From NCBI RefSeq assembly GCF_000472545.1, contig NZ_KI421432.1, forward strand, positions 354,559 to 418,558: DNA of 64,000 nucleotides. The letters are read 5' to 3'. Source of the DNA: Burkholderia sp. WSM2232 (GTDB lineage: Bacteria > Pseudomonadota > Gammaproteobacteria > Burkholderiales > Burkholderiaceae). Positions within the stretch are counted from its first letter, which is position 1, and each line of letters begins with the position of its first letter. The notes under the pieces were generated by a model that was given only the letters and a program-made list of their open reading frames with translations, searched no databases and had not been told where the DNA came from. The position numbers and the translations under genes were made by a program. Shown here in pieces: positions 32,650-40,838 of the stretch.

Positions 32650-32967
32650 ATGCACATTCGTCCCCTCTACGACCGGGTTGTCGTCAAGCGAATCGAGCGG
32701 CAACGCACGACGGCCTCCGGCATCGTGATTCCGGACTCCGCCGCCGAAAAGCCCGAGCAGGGCGAGGTGATGGCGGTCGGCGACGGGCGCCTTCTGACGG
32801 ACGGCACCCGGCAACCACTCGAACTCAAGGTCGGCGACCACGTTCTGTTCGGTAAATACGCGGGCCAGACGGTCAAGGTCAATGGCGAGGAACTGCTCGT
32901 CATGCGCGAAGAAGACGTGATCGGCGTGTTCGAAGCAGACGCCGCCGAGCAGCGCAAAGCCGCGTGA
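32650..32967 (+). CDS. groES: Co-chaperonin GroES (additional copy)
   Basis: A 105-residue GroES. IRPLYDRVVVKRIERQRTTASGIVIPDSAAEKPEQGEV contains the mobile loop, VGDHVLFGKYAGQTVKVNGEELLVMREEDVIGV the conserved core. GGAG at 32640-32643 is 6 bases before the ATG at 32650 and directly abuts the ATG at 32644, so the later start is preferred. The C-terminal extension EADAAEQRKAA is longer than in the housekeeping protein. It is the lid of the GroEL folding chamber and is 32 bases upstream of groEL. Burkholderiaceae usually have several groESL operons; this stress-promoter-linked pair is probably not the only one. Confidence 0.96.
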   Translation: MHIRPLYDRVVVKRIERQRTTASGIVIPDSAAEKPEQGEVMAVGDGRLLTDGTRQPLELKVGDHVLFGKYAGQTVKVNGEELLVMREEDVIGVFEADAAEQRKAA

Positions 32968-32999
32968 TAACCATTTGAAGACTTCCCCGGAGCAACAAG

Positions 33000-34622
33000 A
33001 TGAGTGCGAAAGATGTCAGGTTCCACGACAGCGCCCGCAGCCGGATCGTCAAGGGCGTGAACGTGCTGGCCGATGCCGTGAGGGTGACGCTCGGCCCGAA
33101 AGGCCGCAACGTGGTGATCGAGCGCAGCTTCGGCGCGCCGGTCATCACCAAGGACGGCGTGTCGGTCGCGAAAGAGATCGAGCTGAAAGACCGTTTCGAG
33201 AACATGGGCGCGCAGGTCGTCAAGCAGGTGGCCTCCAAAACGGCCGACGTGGCGGGCGACGGCACCACCACAGCCACGGTGCTTGCGCAGTCCATCGTGC
33301 AGGAAGGCATGAAACACGTCGCCGCGGGCATGAATCCGATGGATCTGAAGCGCGGCATCGACAAGGCGGTCGCGGCCGTGCTGGACGAATTGATGCGGAC
33401 CTCGAAGCGCATCTCGACCAGCAAGGAGATTGCACAAGTCGCGTCGATCTCGGCGAATGCGGACGAAGCAATCGGCAAGATCATCGCGGACGCAATGGAC
33501 AAGGTCGGCAACGAAGGCGTGATCACCGTGGAAGACGGCAAGTCGCTCGACAACGAACTCGACGTCGTGGAGGGCATGCAGTTCGACCGCGGCTATCTCA
33601 GCCCGTACTTCATCAACAATCCCGACAGGCAGGCCGCGTATCTCGACGATCCGCTGATCCTTCTATACGACAAGAAGATTTCGGCAGTCCGCGATCTGCT
33701 ACCGATTCTCGAGGCATCCGCAAAGGCGGGCAAGCCGCTCTTCATCATCGCTGAAGATGTGGAGGGCGAAGCGCTTGCAACGCTCGTCGTCAATTCAATG
33801 CGCGGCGTGCTCAAGGTGGCCGCCGTGAAGGCGCCCGGTTTTGGCGACCGGCGCAAGGCGATGCTCGAAGACATCGCGGTGCTCACGGGCGCAACCGTCA
33901 TTTCCGACGAAACCGGCAAGCAACTCGAGAAAGCGACGCTCGAAGACCTCGGCAGCGCCAAGCGCGTGGAAGTGCGCAAGGACGACACGATCATCATCGA
34001 CGGCGCCGGAGACCAGCAACGCATCGACGCGCGCGTGAAGGCCATTCGCGCGCAGATCGCCGAAACCACCAGCGACTACGACCGCGAAAAGCTGCAGGAA
34101 CGCGTCGCGAAGCTCGCGGGCGGCGTCGCCGTAATCAAGGTGGGCGCGGCGACGGAAGTCGAGATGAAGGAAAAGAAAGACCGCGTGGACGATGCATTGC
34201 ACGCGACCCGTGCGGCAGTGGAAGAAGGCATCGTGCCGGGCGGCGGCGTGGCGCTGCTGCGCGCCCGCTCGGCCATCGCTAACCTGAAGGGCGCCAACGC
34301 CGACCAGGACGCGGGCATCCGCATCGTCCTGCGCGCGCTTGAAGCGCCGCTGCGCGTGATCGCTTCGAACGCGGGCGACGAGCCCTCGGTCGTCATCGCG
34401 AAAGTGCTCGAAGGCAAGGGCAATTTCGGTTACGACGCGTCGACGGGACAGTATGGCGATCTGGTCGAAGCAGGCGTTGTCGATCCGACCAAAGTGACGC
34501 GCACGGCGCTGCAGAACGCGGCCTCGGTTGCGGGCCTCATCCTGACGACGGACGCGACCGTCGCGGAAGCGCCGAAGGAAGAAAAGCCCGCCGCCGCGGC
34601 AGCGCCGGAAATGGAGTACTAA
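33000..34622 (+). CDS. groEL: Chaperonin GroEL (additional copy)
   Basis: A 540-residue type I chaperonin. VTLGPKGRNVVIERSFGAPVITKDGVSVAKEIELKD, VAGDGTTTATVLAQSIV (ATP-binding) and the long apical domain (GYLSPYFINNPDRQAAYLDDPLILLYDKKISAVRDLLPILE) are intact. VEEGIVPGGGVALLRA ends the equatorial part. The C-terminus is EAPKEEKPAAAAAPEMEY, whereas most GroELs end with GGM repeats that project into the cavity. This marks the protein as a divergent paralogue. GGAG precedes the start by about 7 bases. A strong terminator follows at 34712-34749. Confidence 0.97.
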   Translation: MSAKDVRFHDSARSRIVKGVNVLADAVRVTLGPKGRNVVIERSFGAPVITKDGVSVAKEIELKDRFENMGAQVVKQVASKTADVAGDGTTTATVLAQSIVQEGMKHVAAGMNPMDLKRGIDKAVAAVLDELMRTSKRISTSKEIAQVASISANADEAIGKIIADAMDKVGNEGVITVEDGKSLDNELDVVEGMQFDRGYLSPYFINNPDRQAAYLDDPLILLYDKKISAVRDLLPILEASAKAGKPLFIIAEDVEGEALATLVVNSMRGVLKVAAVKAPGFGDRRKAMLEDIAVLTGATVISDETGKQLEKATLEDLGSAKRVEVRKDDTIIIDGAGDQQRIDARVKAIRAQIAETTSDYDREKLQERVAKLAGGVAVIKVGAATEVEMKEKKDRVDDALHATRAAVEEGIVPGGGVALLRARSAIANLKGANADQDAGIRIVLRALEAPLRVIASNAGDEPSVVIAKVLEGKGNFGYDASTGQYGDLVEAGVVDPTKVTRTALQNAASVAGLILTTDATVAEAPKEEKPAAAAAPEMEY

Positions 34623-34711
34623 CCAGTACACAAGTAGCAACGGTAATGTAGGTTCGGCTGCCATTGCCGGACTGCCTTCGGCTTCGGCTCCGGTCCGGCA
34701 CGGCTCCAGTT

Positions 34712-34749
34712 CGGCTCCGCCATCCTGACGGCTGGCGGAGCCGCTTTTT
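34712..34749 (+). terminator. Rho-independent terminator of groES-groEL
   Basis: CGGCTCCGCCA pairs with TGGCGGAGCCG over 11 bases with a 10-base loop, followed by C and five T. This is the strongest intrinsic terminator seen in the window and ends the groESL transcript. Confidence 0.9.
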
Positions 34750-34797
34750 GCATGATCCGCAGCCGCCTTGCGTGACATGCGACTCGCTTGAATACGT

Positions 34798-35058
34798 ATG
34801 GAACTGACGCTCAATATCGACTCGCGTCCATTGACCCTGGAACTCGACGACGTAGTGGCCGGCCTGCTTGCGGTTCGCCTGAACGTGCCCTCCGACGCCG
34901 ACACGCGCGCCGCGCTATGCCGCTATCTGAGCGATGCGGGCGGGCCGTGGATGCTCGACGACAATCACATGCGCAAGCGCATTCTGCGGCGCCTGATACT
35001 CGATATCGCCGATCCCGCTTTGGTGATCCGCTATTTAATGATCGAGCAGCCGCACTGA
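34798..35058 (+). CDS. Small hypothetical protein
   Basis: An 86-residue reading frame starting MELTLNIDSRPLTLELDDVVAGLL and continuing with a probable helical bundle (ADTRAALCRYLSD, NHMRKRILRRLILDIADPALVIRYLMIEQ). Amino acid composition is balanced and acidic/basic, unlike nearby shadow frames. It has no signal peptide or membrane segment. The ribosome-binding site is weak. It lies just after the groESL terminator and so has its own promoter or is read through. No family was recognised. Confidence 0.5.
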   Translation: MELTLNIDSRPLTLELDDVVAGLLAVRLNVPSDADTRAALCRYLSDAGGPWMLDDNHMRKRILRRLILDIADPALVIRYLMIEQPH

Positions 35059-35135
35059 ACAGCCAGGCAGCGCGTGCGCAGCGGCGCGTGCTTGCAAGCC
35101 CGCGCCGGGCGAACGTGCGCCCACTGCATGACGCA

Positions 35136-36329
35136 TCAGAGCACCGAGCCCGCCATGCTGCCCGCCGCTTCGCTCTCGCCTTGCCCGGGCGCGAGTTCTA
35201 TCCGGCATTTGCCGGCCCTCTTCGCGCGATAAAGCATGGCGTCAGCGCCGGCCAGCGCATCGCCCAGGCTTTCTGTACGCAAGCAGTCGTTCAGGCCCGC
35301 GCTGAACGCATACGCCGGCTTGTCATGCGGCTGGTCGGGCGGGCGCCGGATAGCGACCAGCATGTTGCCGATGCGCTGCGCCGCGTCCGCCATCGAAGTT
35401 TGCGGAAACAGTATCGCGAACTCCTCGCCGCCGAGGCGTCCGAACACGTCGCCGGCACGCATGTGCCTGCGCACTTGCGCGCCGAAATCGGCGAGTACGC
35501 GGTCGCCCGCCGCGTGTCCGTGCCGGTCGTTGATTGCTTTGAAATCGTCGATGTCGATAATCGCGACACTCAACTGCACCTGCGTGGCACGCGCCGCGCG
35601 CGACAGCGCTTCGCCGCGATCGATGAACGCGCGGCGTACCAACGCACCCGTCAGATCGTCGAATGTGGCCAGTTTTTCGACCTGCTGCATGTGCCGGTCG
35701 TTGGCAAGCATCACAAGTCCGATGGACAAAATCGGCAACGAAAGAATGCTGACGCCGAGAAAGGCGAAGTCGGGAGCGATATGCGAGGGCCAGGCAAGCG
35801 ACGTGTCGGCAAAAAACGTGTTCAGCACCCCGCGCGCGAAATACACCAGCCCGCCGATGAGCGCCGCGCAAAGCACGAGCCAGTGACCGTACTGCGAGCG
35901 CCCACGCACTCGCGCACTCCAGATGGTCCACCCCACGGCAACCCGCGAGTAGGCAAGCGCGAACGACATGAGCGCGGCTCTCGCGGTGATATCAGGCGCC
36001 ACGCACGTCCAGTACAGGAGCGCACAGACCGCGCCCGCCAACGCGGCATGCTCGCCCCGGCGCGCACTGCGCTTGCCGACGAATGCCCGGCAGCCCTGCA
36101 ACATCAGCAACGCCCCTGCGAGCACGCACACGCACGAGGCCAGCATCACAGCCGCCGACGGGCGCGCGTGCGTGACGAACAGCACTCCCGAAGCAAGCGC
36201 GAACAGGCAATGCGCGGCCAGCCAGCGGCGCAGTCCGGCAACCTGGAAGCGCGCAAGGTAGCCCAGCACGGCCGCGCTGGAGAGGCACGAGACAAATACG
36301 GTGGCGAGCAGCGCTGCTGAGCTGGACAT
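35136..36329 (-). CDS. Membrane diguanylate cyclase (GGDEF domain)
   Basis: A 397-residue protein. The first about 215 residues contain six hydrophobic helices and form a membrane sensor module. Residues about 225-385 are a GGDEF domain: ATFDDLTGALVRRAFIDRGEAL, VAIIDIDDFKAINDRHGHAAGDRVLADFG and the active-site motif GGEEF in RLGGEEFAILFP. It should make cyclic di-GMP from two GTP. The inhibitory RxxD site four residues before GGEEF is not obvious (DVFGR). No EAL domain is present. It is adjacent to transporter and chemoreceptor genes, in line with control of motility or biofilm. Confidence 0.9.
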   Translation of the reverse strand: MSSSAALLATVFVSCLSSAAVLGYLARFQVAGLRRWLAAHCLFALASGVLFVTHARPSAAVMLASCVCVLAGALLMLQGCRAFVGKRSARRGEHAALAGAVCALLYWTCVAPDITARAALMSFALAYSRVAVGWTIWSARVRGRSQYGHWLVLCAALIGGLVYFARGVLNTFFADTSLAWPSHIAPDFAFLGVSILSLPILSIGLVMLANDRHMQQVEKLATFDDLTGALVRRAFIDRGEALSRAARATQVQLSVAIIDIDDFKAINDRHGHAAGDRVLADFGAQVRRHMRAGDVFGRLGGEEFAILFPQTSMADAAQRIGNMLVAIRRPPDQPHDKPAYAFSAGLNDCLRTESLGDALAGADAMLYRAKRAGKCRIELAPGQGESEAAGSMAGSVL

Positions 36330-36533
36330 GGTCTTTGGCGTTATTGTCGGCCTGCCTTCACGGCGTGCGGCCTCTAGTTTTTCATGGCGTCCGCTTGTGT
36401 CGCCCGTTAAAAACGGCCCGTTGATACGGTCCGTTTCAACGCCCCTCGTACGGACAAATTCCTCTTCAGGTGTGCCGCTCTGCGACGCCCGGCACGCGCA
36501 GGAGAGAGGCGCAAACCTGACCGCCTTGCTGCG

Positions 36534-37568
36534 CTAGCGCTCCTTCCTGCGTCGGAACGCCCACCATGCCGTCAATCCCGTGAAGCAGGCCACGAGCACC
36601 ACCATCACCCAGAAGCCGTGATGGTTGTCGGCAAGCGGAATGCCGCCCACATTCATGCCGAAAAAGCCGGCGACGATATTGATTGGCATCGCGAGAACCG
36701 TGACCAGCGTCAGCGTGAACAGCGTGCGGTTATTCTGTTCTTCGAGCCGCGAAATGATCTCTTCCTGCAGCAGCCTGACACGTTCGATCAGCCCTGCCAT
36801 GTCCGACAGTACCACGGAGAACTCTTCCGTCGACTCGCGCAAATCCTGCACGTCCTCCTGCTGAAGCCAGCGCGGCGGTCTGGCGAGCAGGCGGAAAATC
36901 GCACCGGGTTCCGGTGCGAGCATGCGCTGCAAGCGCGTCAGCATACGTCGCATCGCACCGAGGTCGAGCCGGTTTTGCGTGGGCCTTTGCGAGAGAAAGC
37001 GGTCCTCGATACGATCCACGTCGGCGCTCGTGCGTCGAACGATCTGCACGAGCAGATCCGCCTGGTCGCGCATCAGGTGCACCAGCAGTTCCACTGGCGA
37101 GCGAAAGACTTCGCCTTCTTTCACCGACGCGCGCAAGCGGTCAACCGAACGCAGCGGCTTTAGTCGCGCTGTCACGATGATCCGCTGATGCGCGTAGATC
37201 CACAGCGTTGCAATCTCGGACGGAGTGAACTCGAGGTTGAACATCACGTCGTTGACGACCGCACGGAGCGCCCCGTCTGCCTGCTCGATGCGCGTGGAGT
37301 GCGAGCCCTCGCGCAGCGCGTCGAAAAACGTCTCGGGCAGATCGAGTTGCGCACGCATCCAACGCTCGCTCGCGCTATGCGCGAGATTGAAATGCAGCCA
37401 TAGAAATTCGTCCGCATGCGCCGTACCGCCGTTCTGGCGCGCGCGCAGCCATTCTAGTGCGTCGTCGGCGGAAATGGGCCGGCCCGGCTGCGTGGGCGAA
37501 AAGACAAAGCCGCACACAATGCCGGACGAATCCGAGCCGTAAGTTTGCAGCAGCAATTCAGATTTCAT
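36534..37568 (-). CDS. CorA/ZntB-family metal ion transporter
   Basis: A 344-residue inner-membrane protein. A large N-terminal cytoplasmic funnel domain (WLHFNLAHSASERWM, FNLEFTPSEIATLWIYAHQRIIVTARLKPLRSV) is followed by the long stalk helix. Two C-terminal membrane helices have the family signature GMN in IVAGFFGMNVGGIPLADN, and a basic tail (FRRRKER) ends the protein. ZntB-like members move Zn2+ with H+; CorA moves Mg2+. The stretch GIPLADNHHGFW after GMN is closer to ZntB. The start at 37568 is chosen because the longer frame extends into an unrelated Cys/Ala-rich stretch; the ribosome-binding site is weak. Confidence 0.88.
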   Translation of the reverse strand: MKSELLLQTYGSDSSGIVCGFVFSPTQPGRPISADDALEWLRARQNGGTAHADEFLWLHFNLAHSASERWMRAQLDLPETFFDALREGSHSTRIEQADGALRAVVNDVMFNLEFTPSEIATLWIYAHQRIIVTARLKPLRSVDRLRASVKEGEVFRSPVELLVHLMRDQADLLVQIVRRTSADVDRIEDRFLSQRPTQNRLDLGAMRRMLTRLQRMLAPEPGAIFRLLARPPRWLQQEDVQDLRESTEEFSVVLSDMAGLIERVRLLQEEIISRLEEQNNRTLFTLTLVTVLAMPINIVAGFFGMNVGGIPLADNHHGFWVMVVLVACFTGLTAWWAFRRRKER

Positions 37569-37930
37569 AGGTCTTTCGGGCTGTTTCCGCTTTCTGTTTG
37601 TCCCAGCCCGCAATTTACCAGCCGAACATGAAGCCGCGATGGCCGCCACGAAAAAGACACGCGATTGCCATATTGCGCTCGCTCGCGGCTCGCCATGACG
37701 TTCTACCATTGAGCAATTGCTTCATAGCAAATATCAATCATCCGCAAACCTTTGCGGGCTCTGTACTCGGGATAACCGCCCTACGACACCCTGCGCACAT
37801 GCCGTTATTGCGTTTGGCACCGGCGAAAACTGAAATCCGATCGTGTGCTAGCGGCCCCGGAACTCGTCCGGACAGCCGGAGCCTTCAACATAGTTTTCGG
37901 CCAGAAAAGTGGCGACTGGAGTGCAAAATC
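37569..37930. other. Divergent intergenic region upstream of a chemoreceptor gene
   Basis: About 360 bases between the CorA/ZntB-like gene and the chemoreceptor. The sequence from about 37730 is less GC-rich than its neighbours, as expected of a promoter. No flagellar sigma28 (TAAA-N15-GCCGATAA) match, palindrome or terminator could be recognised. Confidence 0.35.
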
Positions 37931-39685
37931 ATGAATTTCCATAATCTTTCGGAAAAGACCAAGCTGACGACCGGATTTGGCTCGCTTGCGTTTGTCGTAT
38001 TGATTGTCTCCGCAATCTCGCTGATGTCGCTCAACGATGCGAACGAGCGTTTCTCCGGCTTTGTCAGCGGCATCAATGCGCGGGCGCAAATGGCCGAGTC
38101 GTTGCGCGACGCCGTCAATGCCCGTGCGCTCGCGGTGCGTAACCTGGTGCTCGTTTCTTCGTCCTCTGACATTGAGGTTGAAAAGGCGGCCGTGCTGGAC
38201 GCGGAGAAGCAGGTGGAAAGCCGCCTGGAAAAATTCAACGCGATGGTGGCCGGGGCGACAGACATCAACGATAACGCACGCACGCTTGCTGGCGAAATAT
38301 CGCGTATTGAACAGCTTTATCGACCGGTCGCGCTCGAGATCAACAGGCTCGCGCTGAGCGGCCAACGCGATGCCGCCATTGCCGATATCGCCGCGAAATG
38401 CCGCCCGCTGCTGACTGCGTTGACCAAGGCGACCAGCGCTTACCTCGACGCCACACACCAGCGCGAGGTGCAGATGGAACAGCAGTCCGCCGAGCAATTC
38501 GCACATCAGCGCAATTTACTGATTGCCTTCTGTATCGGCGCTGTTGCGCTTGCAATCGGGGCAGGCATCGTCATCACACGCGGCCTGATGCGTGCGCTTG
38601 GCGCCGAGCCGGTGGCGCTCGCGGAAGTCACACGGCGCGTTGCGCAAGGCGATCTGCGCACCGTGCCCGGTGCGAGCAAGGCGCCCGCAGGCAGCGTGCT
38701 CGCCTCGATGGGCGAGATGCAGTCGAGCCTTGTACGCCTGATCGGCAATGTCCGCAGCGCGGCCGACAGCATCGCCACAGGCTCCAGCCAGATTGCGTCG
38801 GGCAATGTCGACCTTTCGTCGCGTACCGAACAACAGGCGGCTTCGCTGCAGGAAACTGCGTCGAGTATGGAAGAACTGACGGCCACCGTGAAACAGAACG
38901 CGGAAAACGCGCAGCAGGCGAGCACGTTGTCGGCCAATGCATCGGAGGTGGCGCTGAAGGGCAATGGCGTGGTCGGTGAAATGGTCGGCACGATGGGCGA
39001 TATCAGCGCGAACTCCACCCGCATTGCGGAGATCACCGGCATGATCGAAGGCATTGCGTTCCAGACGAATATTCTCGCGCTCAATGCCGCGGTGGAAGCA
39101 GCGCGTGCGGGCGAACAGGGACGCGGCTTCGCCGTGGTGGCAAGCGAGGTGCGCAACCTTGCGCAGCGCTCGTCGAGTGCGGCGAAGGAAATCAAGGATC
39201 TGATCAGCACCTCCGTCGAAAAGATCCGGGACGGGTCGTCGCTCGCTGACAAAGCCGGTATGACGATGGCCGAGGTCACTCAGGCAGTGGCGCGCGTGAC
39301 CGACATCATGGGAGAAATTGCGGCGGCCTCGGCGGAACAGAGTCGCGGCATCGAACAGGTGAACCAGGCGATCACGCAGATGGACGAGGTCACGCAGCAG
39401 AACGCCGCACTCGTGGAAGAAGCGGCGGCCGCCTCGAAGTCGCTTGAAGACCAGGGCCGGCAGTTGAATCAGTCGGTGTCGTTCTTCCATCTCGATGGTG
39501 CAACGGCTGCGGCACAGCACGAATCCGCCGCCGTGCGGTCCGCGCCGCCGCGCGCTGCGAGCGCTTCGGCGAGCAAGCAGTCGGTTGCGAAGCACCGCGC
39601 GGCGAAGCCGAGCCTGCGGCCGGCCGCTGCGGCCACGGCAGCCCCTGCAGTCGCAACGGGCACAGATGGCTGGGACACCTTCTAA
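37931..39685 (+). CDS. Methyl-accepting chemotaxis protein (Tar/Tsr-like four-helix-bundle sensor)
   Basis: A 584-residue chemoreceptor. Helix 1 (TTGFGSLAFVVLIVSAISLMSL) and helix 2 (LLIAFCIGAVALAIGAGIVIT) bracket a periplasmic all-helical sensor of about 160 residues. A HAMP-like linker (LGAEPVALAEVTRRVAQGDLRTV) follows. The signalling hairpin is EGIAFQTNILALNAAVEAARAGEQGRGFAVVASEVRNLAQRS. The C-terminus ends GWDTF, an xWxxF pentapeptide of the type that tethers CheR and CheB, so this is probably an adaptation-competent receptor. TGGAG precedes the ATG at 37931. The sensor ligand is unknown; an orphan sugar-type binding protein gene is next to it on the opposite strand. Confidence 0.94.
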   Translation: MNFHNLSEKTKLTTGFGSLAFVVLIVSAISLMSLNDANERFSGFVSGINARAQMAESLRDAVNARALAVRNLVLVSSSSDIEVEKAAVLDAEKQVESRLEKFNAMVAGATDINDNARTLAGEISRIEQLYRPVALEINRLALSGQRDAAIADIAAKCRPLLTALTKATSAYLDATHQREVQMEQQSAEQFAHQRNLLIAFCIGAVALAIGAGIVITRGLMRALGAEPVALAEVTRRVAQGDLRTVPGASKAPAGSVLASMGEMQSSLVRLIGNVRSAADSIATGSSQIASGNVDLSSRTEQQAASLQETASSMEELTATVKQNAENAQQASTLSANASEVALKGNGVVGEMVGTMGDISANSTRIAEITGMIEGIAFQTNILALNAAVEAARAGEQGRGFAVVASEVRNLAQRSSSAAKEIKDLISTSVEKIRDGSSLADKAGMTMAEVTQAVARVTDIMGEIAAASAEQSRGIEQVNQAITQMDEVTQQNAALVEEAAAASKSLEDQGRQLNQSVSFFHLDGATAAAQHESAAVRSAPPRAASASASKQSVAKHRAAKPSLRPAAAATAAPAVATGTDGWDTF

Positions 39686-39781
39686 TCTTCTAATGCCTCC
39701 GGGCAGACGTGGCTACAGCGTCCTGGCGTGTGCGGCGCCGGCAACCCGGCACTGCATACGCAGGGCGCGCAGCAAAGCGAA

Positions 39782-40744
39782 TCAGCGTTTTACCGCCGTG
39801 ACCAGTTGCAGCGGCGTCTCTATCGTGCGCGACAACTCGCTCTGCTTTCGCTGCTCGGTCACTGCTTTTAAAGCGACGTCCATGCCGAATACGGCCTGAC
39901 GTTCGGCGAACTGATTGACCGTGGCGAGCACGTGACCGTCTGCGATCAGCGGCTTGATGGCTTCAATCGCGTTGTAGCCGGTGATCAACACGCCGCCGGT
40001 GCGGCCCGCGTCGCGCACGGCGTCGGCCGCACCCATTGCCATGTTGTCGTTTGCACATAGCAAACCACGAATCTGCGGATGCTGGCCAAGCATTCTCGAT
40101 GCAACGTCGCGGCCCTTGCCATACTCCCAGTCGCCGGGCTCCGTCGCGACCACCTGCAAGCCCGCGGCGTTCATTGCTTCCTTGTAGCCGGCCGTGCGTT
40201 GCTGCGCGTTGCGATCCGCCTGGATGCCGCCGATGATGCCCACCTGATCGCCAGACTTGAGCCGCTCGGCCAGATAGTTCGCCACCAGCATCGCGCCCTT
40301 GCGGTTATCCGGACCGACGAACGGCACGGAGATTTTCGCGGCGTCCTGCAAGGCGTCGTCCAGCGGATTGTCGATACTGATGACGATGATGCCCGCCTTG
40401 ATCGCTCGCGCAACCACGGACGTGAGCCCTTTGGAGCCCGATGGTGCAATCACGATTGCGTTCATCTTCGCGCCGATCATCTGTTCGACAATGCGGATCT
40501 GTCCGGCCGTATCGGGCTCGGTTGCGGTTCCGCGCACCGTCAACACGAATTGCGACGCGTAATGCTGCTGATAGTTTCTCGCGGCGTTCGCCATCGCCAC
40601 GGTGAAAGGGTCGCTGAGCGATTTCAGCACGAGCGCGATCTTCGGCATGCCGCCTTCCGGCGTTGCCGCGCCGGCCGCACGCGCAAGCCCGGCCGCAGCC
40701 AGTGCCCCGGCGATCATCACGCGGCGGCGCATTCCCTGCGTCAT
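39782..40744 (-). CDS. Orphan periplasmic sugar-binding protein (RbsB-like, ABC family 4)
   Basis: A 320-residue protein. The twin-basic signal MTQGMRRRVMIAGALAAAGLARAAGA suggests export, possibly by Tat (RRRVM pattern). The mature part PKIALVLKSLSDPFTVAMANAARNYQQHYASQFVLTV and GKGRDVASRMLGQHPQIRGLLCANDNMAMGAADAVRDAG match ribose/autoinducer-2-type periplasmic binding proteins. AAAGGAGA lies before the ATG at 40744. No permease or ATPase is adjacent. It is convergent with the chemoreceptor gene, so it may present a ligand to that receptor as RbsB does to Trg, which is inference. Confidence 0.88.
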   Translation of the reverse strand: MTQGMRRRVMIAGALAAAGLARAAGAATPEGGMPKIALVLKSLSDPFTVAMANAARNYQQHYASQFVLTVRGTATEPDTAGQIRIVEQMIGAKMNAIVIAPSGSKGLTSVVARAIKAGIIVISIDNPLDDALQDAAKISVPFVGPDNRKGAMLVANYLAERLKSGDQVGIIGGIQADRNAQQRTAGYKEAMNAAGLQVVATEPGDWEYGKGRDVASRMLGQHPQIRGLLCANDNMAMGAADAVRDAGRTGGVLITGYNAIEAIKPLIADGHVLATVNQFAERQAVFGMDVALKAVTEQRKQSELSRTIETPLQLVTAVKR

Positions 40745-40838
40745 GGTCGTTCTCCTTTCTGATTGCGCCCGCGAACTGCATGAACGCCAGCGGATGAACA
40801 CTGATCGATGGGCCCGCAGGCGGGTCGCCTGTTCGCCA

